Source: Cryptomeria japonica (lineage: Eukaryota; Streptophyta; Pinopsida; Cupressales; Cupressaceae). Taken from it: a stretch of 64,000 nucleotides of DNA. Position numbers and translations under genes: made by a program. Where the stretch lies: NCBI RefSeq assembly GCF_030272615.1, contig NC_081412.1, forward strand, positions 691,992,083-692,056,082. Reading direction: 5' to 3'. The notes under the pieces were generated by a model. It saw only the letters and a list, made by a program, of their open reading frames with translations. It had not been told where the DNA came from and searched no databases. Shown in pieces: positions 11,801 to 23,000 of the stretch; position 1 is the stretch's first letter; every line of letters begins with the position of its first letter.

Positions 11801-11955
11801 TCTTTCTCATCACAACGAAATGGCATAGTAACAATGTTTATGAGTTTTTGGTAAAATGAAGGTTTGGTATATTTAGGTTTCAAAAATTCATCTAAAACTT
11901 CATCTAACTCATAATCATCACAAATATGAACATCTTGCAAATAAAAATCTGACAT
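8875..11955 (-). CDS. E3 gag/protease-like ORF with G-patch-like motif (1026 aa)
   Basis: This is the only long uninterrupted ORF in the window. Residues 1 to about 390 are acidic, low-complexity and without a Gag domain that I recognise. Residues about 395-446 hold three copies of a xVQGx motif (TVQGA, VVQGG, TVQGG). A retropepsin-like aspartic protease core follows: VDNGSG with the catalytic Asp at about residue 604, then NLLLGRPWIH at about 672-681, the second protease signature. At about 855-885 a glycine-rich segment (GRGFHIFTKHGYHGNGCG then HEQGIKVP) resembles a G-patch RNA-binding motif, which is known next to some retroviral proteases. The C-terminus is Ser/Thr-rich. The start ATG lies about 160 bases after the primer-binding site, so it is probably the first ORF of the genomic RNA. 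It could supply Gag and protease while another element supplies the polymerase. Confidence 0.8.
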   Translation of the reverse strand: MSDFYLQDVHICDDYELDEVLDEFLKPKYTKPSFYQKLINIVTMPFRCDEKDKSNDSSQGYIPISSSTKSSNMVVFNDPLFEEISPFESKDKPFNRYDHALLNDALDAFVSPKKHSLHEDPFVQEDDIIPTFPSDGLSFSNKIPTRDDELMVNAYPFPKVGLTHKHPLEKEDEIISNFLNSLSPIEHILRKEDEFNTSIDALPPKDAELINNVISSPEIDNTSNIPFNNLTIWDEPLEEGIDYSLPLAKGDEIKIGNSLDSFSPSLNLNYSPSKNKASPSPQLGSTHKETLVQSKMVNISFKDLPLKSETLESNVDPSPREFIPHVDPLIEDDMTFPSITLPARTSMPIPCLSPKIDLIRDKILVQEKTINNSSNTFVHSSKPSSINLIHVNETPNKPLFTVQGACPSQNSQPLNKPILVVQGGYANDSFCTPKKPVITVQGGYSSKSPYEYAKQLTIESYHVVAHTYNTRNNRQPNPPPVIPTSLPPSQPILPQAPQISQVLGKEYDLIEQLKATPAKISLWDLIQTSSAHHGMLQDALKDLNVPPPNTSSNIVSLVNSVMNPKTQIVFTQDELPTSEIHQQYDPLMIVVIINDTAIRRTLVDNGSGLNVCSINLLHKMNVDTSLIEPDSRPIRGFDNVAKSSLGIITLPVIVGPVTLLTPIHVMSGNLTYNLLLGRPWIHSMQVVPSTLHRQVKFIYNNKTYTLIGDTNFQACLQTSKPSSSSNDSLNKIPMDESLPSDNQNSLDEFEAPEEDPSRLEYTHKKAFDPKKVLVEDDWGSLDFNPTFVGECRVPPREFKVKKKEDTKNQSILPEPMSNNFVAASQTSSPHTSNYEEFDSLSYEKPPSLPEMADRYGRGFHIFTKHGYHGNGCGAHEQGIKVPLETNFHNYAFGLSYNPYKRTKASKRPSLSVNAIFSSDDDLTSTKSSSTSINSHSPHKEILVMNKSLYESPQISKSTYESLSPIHHKVLSSRDKALINYTHPSSKISCDFSSSIFIILYMFLISLIVEHLTCHIQIPHLVHHVFK

Positions 11956-12094
11956 CTTGAAATTGCATAAAATTTAAACACACAATGCAAAGAAACACAC
12001 TTTTTTTTTTCTTTTTAATGAAAATGAAATGAAAACACACTAAATCTAGATCTAGATCTAACAAATGCAATGCAAGAGGAAGCAATGATAGATT

Positions 12095-12113
12095 CACGTC
12101 CGGTTCACCAAAA
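12095..12113 (-). other. E3 primer-binding site
   Basis: Directly after the LTR the minus strand reads TTTTGGTGAACCGGACGTG. The spacing and TTTTGG start parallel those of E5. The tRNA is not identified. Confidence 0.6.
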
Positions 12114-13748
12114 TGTGTGGGGGAAAAAGCGAGACTAGGTTAACATGCCCTAATCCTACCTTTTGACACACACTTGTGGAATACGAAAGAGCCTAGAGGT
12201 ATCACACAATTGGCTACTTCTTCTTGTGGAAGAGAGAGCCACGGGCTACCTGTTAGGATTTCTATTCCTTTGTTGTAATTGAAAGATGAAATGATGCAAG
12301 TTCAATCCCTAACCCCAAAGTGCAAGTATGAACTAATAACAAGATTACAAAATTGAACTTAAATGATGGAAAGTTGTAAACACAAGGACAAGACAAGAAT
12401 GTAAATGTGTACCTGGTGTTAAAATATGAATGAAAATGTTCGGGATGGGGGCGCGAGCGCCACTGTCCTGATTCTGCCCCTGAAACTGCTCCAGAAACTG
12501 TTGTTTTGGACTCTGGAAAAAGCTATCAAAAATGCTGAAAATGCTGTCTGTTAGGAGGACTAGGGCGCCCAGCGCCCCTGTCCCAGGGACCAGGGCGCCC
12601 CACGCCCCTGTCCTGGTCTTTTGTTCTGCAATTTGGTGTGAAGTTCGGTCTCCGTCTGCTTCTTCCGGATCTGTAACTTGCGGCGTCATCCGAATTCTGA
12701 AACCTACACTTATATCTGAAAAGGTGTGGGCAGCTATATAGGGTTTTGCCTTAGTCAAACCCCCGCTTCGGTGATTTCCACCTCCACGAATAGCCAAGTT
12801 GTATTGTAAAATGTATTGTGTGTGCAGACCTAGTGTGTGTGCAAGGTCCTTAAATGCAAGAAAGCAAACTAGAGCAACCTAGAAAGTAAACCCTAATTGC
12901 TTGTAAATGATAATGTAAATGCTCTAAATCAAGATGCAAAGTGATCTAAAGCATGAATAAAGGATATATTGAAGCTTATGCAAAGACATGAAAACAACAT
13001 GAAATCATACCCAACCCTTAAGGGAGGAGTACAAGCCAATCTTCAGTCGGTAATCTCCTATTGTTCTTCAATGTCTCCCAAGCCCTAAATGAATGAAATT
13101 GATGAATGCTTGATGGATGGATGTTGAATGTTATTGAAGTCTTCAAAGATCTGCTCTTTCGTTGCATAGAAGGTCCTCGAAAGCCAAAATTCGGATCCTT
13201 TCAAATGAAGAAAGAGAGCTCTTATGTATGAAACCCTAAGTCATAATTTCAACTTTTGGTCGACCTAGAGATTGAATATCCCGCCAATTTCTTGGGGTTA
13301 AGCTTTATTTTATGATTGGGTCGTGCTCCTAAAATTTCGGGAAAAATGTTCGGGACCATGTGCACTCCGGGCGCCATGGTCCCGACAACTTTTCACCAAA
13401 TTTTTAGGGCCATCGGATATGATGATTTTAGAGAGAATCCCAAAGTTACAGCTGATTTCGAGATGTTTTGACCCCCGAAATCAAGCCCCCAAGGTCAAAA
13501 CAGGACCTAATTAGGGTTTTTGATTAAATGATGTATTGGAAGAATAAAATGAAAGGGGCACACTTTAATGAAAGGGCCCAACTTTATGATGTGGGAGATG
13601 ATGAAATAGAACCTTAGACCTAATTAATTTGACTAATTAAGTGCTAAAGGGGAAATGCAATGCAAAATGCAAAATGCGGCAAGGCGGGTGCTAAACTAGG
13701 TGTAAAATTGTACCACCCTAGCAAGTGCGTACAATTTACGACGCTACA
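12114..13748 (-). repeat. E3 5' LTR (1635 bp)
   Basis: This is the partner of 5548-7182, of equal length. It ends at gacgctaca on the plus strand, right before the ctatt target duplication. Differences are mainly C/T and G/A changes, consistent with decay of methylated cytosines. Confidence 0.94.
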
Positions 13749-13753
13749 CTATT

Positions 13754-15351
13754 TTCCCTATCTCGTGTAATCCTCATACCGAGAATTTGCTTAGCTGCAC
13801 CCAAATCCTTCATAGCAAATGACTTGGCTAATTTTTGTTTAAGATCATTTATATGTTGCATGTTAGACCTAGCAACAAGCATGTCATCAACATAAAGCAA
13901 TAGGATAATATAACTGCCATTATCAAATCTCTTAAAATATACACAATGATCAGAATGACATCTATGATAACCGTGTTCAGCCATGAAACTATCAAATTTT
14001 TAATACCATTGTCGGGGTGCTTGCTTTAGGCCATACAGACTTTTCTTCAACCTGCAGACCAAGTTCTCCTTAGCTTTGACCTCATATCCCTGTGGTTGCA
14101 ACATGTAAATTTCCTCCTCCAAATCTCCATGGAGAAAAGCTGTTTTGACATCTAATTGTTCAAGATGTAAATCATCTGCAGCCACAAGACTAAGTACAGT
14201 TCTAATTGAAGTCATTTTTACAACTGGAGAAAATATTTCATCATAATCTATACCCTTTTTCTGTGCAAAACCTTTTACCACAAGTCTGGCCTTATATCTT
14301 TTATGACCTCCTTCCTCCTCCTTCAGCCGATAAACCCATTTGTTAGGCAAGGCTCTTTTTTCTGCAGGTAAAGGGACTAAGTCCCAAGTCTTATTTTTCA
14401 TCAAGGAGTCCATCTCCTCTTTCATGCCTAGTTGCCACTGTTGTTTGGCATCCACCTGCATTGCTTCTTCATATTCTTCTGGTTCACTAGAATCCGTTAA
14501 TAAAATAGAATACAAAGAAGGAGAAAATATTTCAGGGGGTCTACTTGTCCTCGTAGAATGTCTAACACTTGCAGGAGTTTGTGGGACAATCTGTTGTTGC
14601 TGAGCATCAGGTACCTATGGCATTTCATTTTCAGGAATCTCATCCAACACCACATATTCTTGTTTGTCCTGTTCATGCTTCTTTTCCTGCATCTGTTCTT
14701 TATACATAACCTTCTCATTGAATATAACATCTCTACTTCTAATTATTTTCTTATTTTCAAAATCCCATAACCGATAGCCATATTCATCTATCCCATATCC
14801 AATGAAGGTACATTTCTGAGATTTAGCATCAAGCTTGGTTCTGTTTTCTTTATCAACATGGACAAAAGCTTCGCAACCAAAAGTTTTTAGAAAAGAATAA
14901 TTTACCTTTTTACCAGTCCATGCCTCCTCTGGAATACCACCATCCAAAGGGGTTGAAGGTCCTCTATTTATCAAATAGACATCAGTATGTACAACATCTG
15001 CCCAAAAATGTAAGGGCAATCCAGCATGCAATCTCATGCTCCTCGCACGTTCCATGATGGTCCTATTCATTCTCTCTAACACACCATTTTCCTGTGGAGT
15101 TCCTGGAACTATTTTCTGCTTTCAAATCCCATTTAAGGATAGTAATCTTCAAATGCTTTGCTGCAATACTCACCTCCATTATCCGATCTGAGACACTTCA
15201 ACTTTTTTCCTGTCTCATTCTCAACCAAAGCTTTCCATTTCTTAAAAGTTTCAAAAACATCTGGTTTTTGTTTTAGGAAATATACCCATGTTTTTCTGGT
15301 TGAGTCATCAATAAAAATAACATAATAACAAGAGCCACCAAGAGATGATAC
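13754..15351 (-). pseudogene. E2 integrase C-terminal part and reverse transcriptase
   Basis: From 15351 down to about 15083 the integrase catalytic core is degraded by stops and a frameshift. From 15082 the frame is open to 13754 except for two stops, one near 14617 and one near 13999. Integrase landmarks are ERMNRTIMERARSM and the GYRLWD segment near the integrase C-terminus. Reverse transcriptase landmarks are [68 protein letters not shown] and the active site LLLYVDDML, which keeps both aspartates. The reading stops at RITRDRENS, where E3 is inserted, and resumes at 5542. This is the least decayed reverse transcriptase in the window. Confidence 0.9.
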
Positions 15352-15840
15352 CTAAGCCGGTCCGCATACATCTGAATGTACAAGCTCTAACTTCTCACTC
15401 TTCTTCTCTTTCCCAACCTTGAGAAATCTGACTCTTTTCTGTTTACCATAAACACAGTTTTCACAAAACTCTAAATCAATCTTCTTTAGTCTTGGCAATA
15501 GATTTTTGGAGTGAAGGATTTTCATCCCTTTCTCACTCATGTGCCCAAGCCTATGGTGCCACATTATCGAATCTATTCTTGCAACATTTATTGTTGTTGT
15601 CCCTGCAGTAACTTTATCTGTAGGAGCTAAGGTAGAGTAAGTGTTACCAGTACACAGATATAATGTGCCTACCTTCACACCTTTAGCTACTACTAATGAT
15701 CCTTTAGTGACCTTCCACATACTGTCTGAGAAGGTAACTATGCAACCTTCACTACCTAGTTGCCCTGCAGAAATTAAATTTCTTCTTAAATTAGGAACAT
15801 GTCTTACCTCCTGCAGAAACCAGTCATTACCATTCTGCAA
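15352..15840 (-). pseudogene. E2 protease-integrase linker and zinc-binding domain
   Basis: A 162-codon open stretch is in the same frame as the upstream gag, separated by two stops near 15870-15900. It covers the end of protease (VRHVPNLRRNLISAGQL) and the GAG-pre-integrase zinc finger (WHHRLGHMSEKG, then CENCVYGK: the His and Cys pairs are present), ending at VHSDVCGP, the first conserved Asp of the integrase core. Confidence 0.88.
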
Positions 15841-15900
15841 CTTGATCTTTATCTTTCCTTTTCCAATAATTTAACAGGGCTCATCATCACCCAAATATAC

Positions 15901-16527
15901 CTATCCAAAATCACCTTGAACATAATCTAGAAAATATTTTCTATGGGGTGTAGCATGAAATGAAGCCCCAGAATCTATTACCCAGGAATCATTAACATTA
16001 TCCAAACATAAGATTAAAGCATCTTGTAAAGTATTACTTGCAATATTAGCTTCCTTACTGTCATTTTCATTTTTGTCTCCTTCTTTGTTTTTTCGAGACC
16101 AACAGTCTTTCTTTAGATGACCAGGCTTTCCGCAGTACCAGCAATCTTTCTTTCCTCTAGATTGAGAGTGTCCTTTCTTTGACTTCCCTCGTGACTTCTC
16201 ATTCCCAGGGCCTTTTCTTCTTTCCTTTGATCTTCCTCTGTTCTCCACATTCAAAACACTACCCGATGATGTTGGAGTCTCACCTGTGCTTTTCCTTCGC
16301 ATTTCCTCACTTAGGATAACACCAACAATATCATCAAATACCAAAGTATTTTTACCAGAGACAGAGTTACTTACAGCCATAACCAAGTTATTCCAGCTTT
16401 CTGGCAAAGAACATAAAATCAAGAGAGCCCTAACGTCTTCTGCAAAGGTAATTTTTACCGAAGACAATTGACTGGTAATTGTATTAAATTCATTTAAGTG
16501 CTCTGCTATAGATCCTCCCTCACTCAT
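15901..16527 (-). pseudogene. E2 gag (N-terminally short) and protease
   Basis: The frame starts MSEGGSIAEHLNEF only about 14 bases after the primer-binding site, so the first half of a normal copia Gag (SIWxxxM region) is absent. The remainder shows ALLILCSLPESW, a basic linker, a CCHC zinc knuckle CWYCGKPGHLKKDC with all four ligands, and the protease active site SWVIDSGASFHAT. Gag binds the RNA and the protease cleaves the polyprotein. The missing start suggests an internal deletion abutting the primer site. The frame ends at a stop near 15900 and continues in the same phase. Confidence 0.88.
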
Positions 16528-16540
16528 TTACAGAAAACCT

Positions 16541-16555
16541 CGCTCTGATACCAAT
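16541..16555 (-). other. E2 primer-binding site
   Basis: The minus strand reads ATTGGTATCAGAGCG immediately after the LTR, a near-perfect initiator-Met tRNA primer site typical of plant copia elements. Confidence 0.88.
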
Positions 16556-17048
16556 TGTTAGGGTTTCAAGCAGATCCGAAGCAAATATGAACTAACAATT
16601 ATATGCAGATTTAAATACAAAAGATAAAGAAATAAAACAGGACACAGATAACACAGAGATTTAATGTGGTTCACCCAGAATGGGCTATGTCCACCATACA
16701 TAGTCGTCCAATCTTTCTTATTATCCAGCAAAAAAAAAGTACATCAACCTTACAATGCCTTAAGCATCCCAGCCGCTTATAACATGCATTTTTAGGGCAA
16801 CAAACAAAGTTGGCCTTTTTTAGGGTTTTATTACAATGTCAGTTTTCATCAACAAAAAAATGGCAAAAAAAATTTTCTCAGGGGCTGCCGCCCCCAAATC
16901 CCCGCTTTCTCGAGGGCTGCCACCCCCGAACCCCTGCCTGGCCCCGGACCTCAGCGAGGATACATGCTGAGTGTACAGTACTTTGCTTATCAGTCACCAC
17001 ATTTCAACAATCTCCCACTTGGAGACTGATCAGGCTCCACACCGAACA
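16556..17048 (-). repeat. E2 5' LTR (493 bp, with 103-bp GC-rich block)
   Basis: This matches 4239-4628 but carries an extra block at 16864-16966. The block contains two copies of a ggctgcc(g/a)cccc module and lies in U3 on the minus strand. The LTR ends at ccgaaca before the ccctt duplication. Confidence 0.92.
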
Positions 17049-17073
17049 CCCTTGATCTTGGCAAAATCTCACA
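17049..17073 (+). repeat. E1 5' LTR, last part, with E2 target duplication
   Basis: ccctt (17049-17053) duplicates 4234-4238. The next 20 bases complete the E1 5' LTR and equal the end of the 3' LTR at 29797-29816. Confidence 0.9.
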
Positions 17074-17086
17074 TGGTATCAGAGCC
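17074..17086 (+). other. E1 primer-binding site
   Basis: tggtatcagagcc directly follows the LTR end ctcaca and is complementary to the plant initiator-Met tRNA 3' end. Confidence 0.92.
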
Positions 17087-18184
17087 ATTGGGGCTTCATT
17101 GATTGGTTTTTGGAGACATCTTGGAAGGCTTCTATTTTCAGATCTGAGGAACAACACTTTTTGGAGGCATCTTAGAGCATTTTCGACCTCACCATTGCGT
17201 CCGGGAGGCTGTTTCCATAAAAACCGAGTATAAACTCAACCTATTTTGGCGAAAATTGAATTTTGGGTGTTGGAAGAATTTTTTGCCCCATTTGGGAGGT
17301 ATGGTACAGAATTTTCAGATCTCAAAAAAAAAAAAAACTGAAATTTTTTTCCAGTTTTGAAAAAAAATAAATGTTTTTTTTTTTTTTGCGGTTTCGTACC
17401 TTCTACCCAGTCATCAGTGCACAATCAATGCCCAAACAACAATGCATAGTTAGCCACTCAGTTAGCGTTTTTTGAAAAAGAAATTAGACCCCTCTCCATT
17501 GAGCAGTTTAGATTTTTGGGTCAACTTTGGAGGTCCATATCTTTCTCAATTTTGCTCCTTTTTTGGTACAATTTTTTTTTATTTGGGCTAATGTTTCGTT
17601 CTCTTCATAGTTGTGTGGTTATTTTCTGATTTTGGTGCACAGGGTGTTTGGAATTTTTGGATTCTCTCAGTTGTACCTATCCAATCCTCAATTTTGCAAC
17701 TTCAAAGGCTTCGTTTGAGCTCATACGACCTCCTTTTCAGGTGCCATTTTTTTTTAAAGTGCATATTTTTTTGTCTACTTTCATAATCTATGATCATATT
17801 TCAGAGATTTTGAGTGGAATTGTACTTTCAGATATTGGTCTTATTTGGCCTACTTGGTACTTGTTATTTGCTTGGATCTTAGTTTATATCTGTACTTTCA
17901 GATTTTGGTCTTATTTGGCCTACTTGGTACTTGTTATTTGCTTGGATCTTAGTTTATATCTCTTGCATTATTAGTTTGAGTCTCCCTTGGCCTTATTGAG
18001 GTAGTTGTAAATTTTAAATTAGAAGTCCACTTTGCCATTTTTTTGCAAGTGGCCCATTATACACGCACTAAGTATAAAGTGCCAAATCATCATTTTTTGG
18101 GGGGGTTCTTTGATTTAGTGAATTTGGGGGGGTGTCTTGTGTGATTGTTCCTCTCTTTCCTTATACTGTTTCATTTTTGTTGCA
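17087..18184 (+). other. E1 untranslated leader
   Basis: This 1.1-kb leader lies between primer site and gag. It is T-rich with homopolymer runs (17320-17395) and has no coding signal. It includes a 70-bp tandem duplication at 17821-17960. Confidence 0.75.
17821..17960. repeat. 70-bp tandem duplication in E1 leader
   Basis: Two units, 17821-17890 and 17891-17960, each start tgtactttcagat. I see one clear mismatch (atat/attt). Confidence 0.95.
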
Positions 18185-19069
18185 ATGAGTCCTCATAAAT
18201 TTCCACCTTTAACTTCACATAATTATGCATCATGGAAAATTAAAGTATGGAGCAAATTAATGGAAAAGGACTCACGCATTACATGGATGGAACTATACCA
18301 GTACCACCTAATCCTAAGGATGATCCTAATGCTCAGTTAGAATGATTCACTAAGAATTGCATGGCTCTTGGAACTTTGCATAAGCATGTATCAAATGACC
18401 TCATTTTTCACATTGAGAAGTGTACAACAATCAAAGAGGCTTGGGATATGTATCAGAAATTGTATGGTCAAGTTGATGAAATCAAAGGTTACAAGATTGA
18501 CAATGAGCTCACCAACTTGGATCCCAAGAGTTTTGATACAATCCAAGATTATGTGACTAAAGCAAATGAGCTAAGAGCAAAGCTTAAGTATTTTGGAATT
18601 GACAAAAGGGATGCTCAGTTGATATTCAACTTGTTGGACAAGCTTGCACCAGAATATGCAGCATTTGTGTCTAGCTTCCAAACTCATCGTTTGATAGTGG
18701 GGAGTTCCTGCATTATGCCTTCATTTGATGATTTCACAGAAATGTTGATATTGGAACAATCTAAGTTGTTGAACATGGGGCTTCTCAAGTCTTCAAAGTC
18801 TAAGGGAGTCAAGGGAGTCAAGGCAAAGATTCCAACAAGAAGAAGAAGCAATCTAAGTCAAAGCCACAATAGGAAAATGAAAAATTATCCTCTACATCAC
18901 AAGGCGATTTTTCATCCTCTTCCAAGAAGGGGACTCCACCTAAGAAGGATAAACCAACTTGTGCATATTGCAAGAAGTATGGTCATGATGAGCATTGATG
19001 CCACACCAAGCAAGTTAATGAGTTGACAAATATTCTTAATAAAAACAACATCAACTTGCCATCGGCCTA
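18185..19069 (+). pseudogene. E1 gag, frameshifted
   Basis: Begins ATG at 18185 (MSPHKFPPLTSHNYASWKIK), the standard start of a plant copia Gag with the SWK motif. A frameshift between about 18300 and 18360 moves the reading to the frame that is open from 18361. There the UBN2-type core is clear (IKEAWDMYQKLYG, LDKLAPEYAAFV, LILEQ). Another shift precedes the CCHC knuckle, CAYCKKYGHDEH then C, in which a TGA stop occupies the position before the last Cys. The gene is cut at about codon NLPSA by E4; the protease continues at 25938. It would have formed the particle and bound RNA. Confidence 0.85.
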
Positions 19070-20007
19070 TTGTTCTCAAAATTTGATTCACTTCAACATC
19101 CTTATAATAATATGATAACTCTGTGCAGAAGAGATATTGAAGAGAAGGAAACTTCCAGGACAACATATGACAAGGTTTGATTTAACCTTCGACACTTCGG
19201 ACCTACTTTAAGTCTAGGTGGGTATACCTTTGTGAACTAAATTCACACTTTTAAAAGATAAATCCACAGCAAACCAGTCCAGAAAACTAGTGGATCTAAT
19301 CACCTTAAAACTTACTAAAACAAAGGAATGAAAAATTGTACTCATATTTAGTATTTGACCTACAAAACATGTAATAAACAACCTTTATCTGTACCAGTGC
19401 CTTATCCAAGGTCACAGAGTCATCTAAATTCGAATAATACTCCTCTAATCAAAATATCTCTACACATCCCATTAGCTTGGCTTCTGTAGATCCCTATATA
19501 TGCCTGACACACATAAGAATTTATTCATACTTCATCAAACTATGTTCATCAAGATTCAAAATATCTTATAAAGAATTTAGTGGTAGAAATAATTCCTACA
19601 TATTTAATTCCCCTCCCGAAGAGAAAAGCTAAGAAAGATATCTACTGAAAGTTGCCTTACAACCTTATTCAAACAAAATAACCCTGGATTATTCAGAATG
19701 AAGCAATAAACACTTGCAAACACATTCGAAGATGACACAAAGTTTAAACTCAAAGCTGATGGTCTATATATTGATATTATCTTCAAGAAAGTATTACAAA
19801 AATGATCAAATATTCTCCATTAAAACTTGGAAAAGCTCAAATAAATTTCTGCAATGTTTTCTTACAATGCTTTGCGATCCTTTTTTCTACTAGTCCTGGT
19901 ATCCATTTATAACAATATGGATGCACATAGCTTCGGACTTTCCTAGGAGAATTTATTACAATCATTTCTTCTCAAGAAGAAGTTACAAAGATCTTTTACA
20001 AAAATGG
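19070..20007 (-). other. E4 3' noncoding tail
   Basis: AT-rich sequence downstream of the E4 ORF in minus orientation. No coding or repeat signal that I can support. One ORF of 60 codons (19604-19786, minus) shows nothing recognisable. Confidence 0.5.
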
Positions 20008-23000
20008 TTACAAGTCCTTTTCAACCTCAGCGGCTTCTTCTACTTGTTGTCCGGTTGCAACCTCGTCTAACTGCTCAGGAGTGCCTTCTAACTGCTCTAC
20101 ATCCTGGATGGCATATTTTCTTGTCCACTCATTGTACACATCATTAGTTGGCCATGTGAAATTAATCACTTTTGCTTTAGCCTTGGTTAACCTTTTCCAG
20201 GAATTTATCATCTTGTTGACCTCTAAATTGAGAAAACCATAATGAGATTTGATTCTCTCTATCTCCTAAATTGTTACAACAAAAAAGGAAGCATCATCTA
20301 GGTCAAAAATTCCTTTTATTCTAGCTGATAATTTGGCCTCTAATTCCTTAAGCCACACTTGTTTATCCTTCAATTGATTGGGGCTGACAAAAACTCCTAG
20401 GAGCAATTCAAAAACTTGATTAGTGTACTCCTTTTTGTACAAATTGATCTTCATGTCAGCATTGTCCACCCCTTCTGCCAATTTTACTAGGTCCTTGGTG
20501 ATGTCATAAGTGGATTTGATGATAGGATCAACCCCTGCTTCATCATAAGATACACAAATAAGCTCCAAATCCTTCTCTCTAGGCTTCCACTTGTCAAAAA
20601 TAGGCATCAAAATGGCCTTATCTCCGTTAAGCTCATTCCACATATCCAAAATCTTGCTAATGTTGTTGTATAATAGTGAGGCTCCCATGGTGTCTGCAAA
20701 ACTTGAAATGGTAGCCCTTACTCTTTCTTCATACTTCTTTGCATACAAGGCCTGGGCCTGTTTTAAATTCTCCAATTCTTGGCGAGTGATTTCAACCATC
20801 TAAGAACTAGAAGGTTCTGGAGATGGTGGGAACTCAATAATGGGGCTGGTAGGTGGAGGTCTTACAGGGGAAGATGAGATCATCAGTGTTAAAGACTCAC
20901 CTTGATGGTATTGTTCTGTCAACTGGCTTTGCAACTTAGCAATGATGCTATCTTTACCCCTTACCTCTTCCTTGGCACTTTTATAGGCTTTCAAAATTGT
21001 CTCCAGCTTAACTTGGAGGTCTTCTTTTTCCTTGGCTTCCCTTTCTACTGCTACAAAACTAAACTTTGCAGTTTCTAGCACAGTCCTAGCAGCTTCCACC
21101 ACCCCTGTGTTTTGCACTCTTTTTACTATCATTCCACCAAGGTAACTTGACCCTGGGGTGTCCTTATTTCTCCTATTCTCATCTCTCTTAAGAGACCACA
21201 TGGCTGTGCAACATTATCTTTGCTAAAAGTGATTCCCTCCATGGGTTTGGTTTCTTTTCTCACTGCCTCCAATACCAAGGCATCTGCTATGTCCCACTCG
21301 GGGAGAATGAGTACTCCAGCTTGTGCTACCATATCTCTTCCTTGCTCAGGAGTGATGGTCTTAAACTCATCTATCATTTCTTGCTTTATTTCCTCCTCAA
21401 CCATAGCTAGATCTTTATGAGGCTGCTCACCTTTTCTCTTTTCACATCTTGCATTGTATTTGTCAATATTCTGCTTCCATAAAATTGCATGAATGCTCCT
21501 AATGTAACAAAGTTGTTGTCAGCCAAGAAATCATCACTGGCCTGCTTGATCTCAGGATCCCACTCCTGGCCCTTGAATTCATTGGTAGTGATGTTCATCT
21601 CAGCAGTAAGGGGCTCTTCTGGCATTCCCTCTTCTACTTCATCATATGTGTAGGCTATTTCTCCCAGGCTACCTAACTATATCAGTTGCTTAGCTGCTGC
21701 CTGTTCATCTCCTATATGAATAGGGGATTGGGAGGGAGAGTACAAGGGTGTATCAGATTGTATTTCTTTTCCTACTCTCTGCTTCTTTGGGCTCTCTTGG
21801 ATGTCAATGACATCTTGTATCTTCCTCTTTCCTTTAGAGGTAGAGGGCTCCCCTATTGTAGGCATCAACACACTATAATTAGATTTCTTGTGCAACATAT
21901 AGTCACCAGGAGGAATTTCTCTAGTGGGGGAAGACCTACTTAGAACCATTCTTGCCTTTTGAGGGTTGTTTTTAACCACAACCTCAATCTTTTCTTTCAA
22001 AGTTTGCATTACATCCTCAAAGCAAAGAATAAGGAACTTTATTTTCTCTTCAAAAGGGTGAAAGCTAGACAATGGGTCATAGCTAGTATCAAACTGATGT
22101 ACAAAGTCTAAGGCCTTTTTATAAGCCACCCACTTTTCCTTCCTCAGCTCCTGCTCATCTAGATCAAACTCATTTCTAATGAGGTCTTCAGGAAACTGGA
22201 ATTGATGGGATCTACCTCTGCATATTGCCCTCTTTCTAAACATGCCATTGAAGAAATCTTCAGGATCAGCACACCTAGACACTGTAGTTGACAAATGATA
22301 AGGTTTAAGAAAATCCTCAAAATAGTTCCAACCCCCCTTGGTTATTACAAATTGGTGGGCTATAGTAACTGTGGGGAAAATAGTCCCTTTACCCCTGCCT
22401 GTCAGCTCTGCCTCTTGCACACTACCAATTTGTCTGAGGACTTCTGCAATCCCCACTTTGAGAGGGACCTGATAGGGCAATAGAAGTGGAGTGCCTCTAA
22501 AACCAAATACTCTGAAAACTGTGGAGATAGGGTACAAGTAAATATCTCCCCAATTATGGACAATTTTTATACTTTCTGCAAATTCTTTTGGTCTAATAAA
22601 TTCCAAAAGAACCCCAGGGATTCTTGTATTTTCTGAACATAGGAGAGTCCTAATCTTTGATGCAAAACATTTATCAAATTTTAAGAAACTAGCATCATCT
22701 TTGTCCCATGACAGCACTGTACTCCATAATTGCACTGGCATCTTTTCTCCCTCTTTCTCTTTTATAAGATCCATCCCACTTGCAAAATAATCACCACCTT
22801 TGAATAAAAATAGATGCATGAGGAGGGAATACCATCCAAAAGGCCTATCAACCTTCCCATTCTTTATTCCTATCAACCCTCCATGGATAGCATCGGTAAT
22901 AAAAGAAGCATAATCAAAGGTTACTACAAGAGAAGGATTCAAAATCTGAGCAATCATCAGCATGTAATGATTGGGCATATTTGCCTCAACATCCTTTCGT

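Larger units (their letters stand above)
5548..13748 (-). mobile_element. E3, non-autonomous gypsy-type LTR element
   Basis: E3 is 8201 bp, with two LTRs of exactly 1635 bp and an exact 5-bp duplication ctatt (5543-5547 and 13749-13753). On the minus strand it runs LTR, primer-binding site, one 1026-codon ORF with a protease-like domain, about 1.7 kb of noncoding DNA, polypurine tract, LTR. There is no reverse transcriptase, RNase H or integrase, so movement would need enzymes from another element. I counted about 60 LTR differences (about 3.6%), mostly transitions. It interrupts E2 between reverse transcriptase and RNase H. Confidence 0.93.
4239..17048 (-). mobile_element. E2, Tnt1-like Ty1/copia element, split by E3
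   Basis: E2 lies in the E1 5' LTR and is flanked by an exact 5-bp duplication ccctt (4234-4238 and 17049-17053). The LTRs start TGTTCGGTG and end CCCTAACA on the minus strand. Order on the minus strand: LTR, primer site, gag-protease, integrase, reverse transcriptase, [E3], RNase H, polypurine tract, LTR. Net of E3 it is about 4.6 kb, normal for this group. LTR divergence is about 14 of 390 positions plus one 103-bp insertion. Confidence 0.93.

Noticed and set aside
17074-17086. tRNA-like sequence tggtatcagagcc
   Set aside because: It is the short primer-binding site after an LTR. No cloverleaf or flanking tRNA sequence is present.
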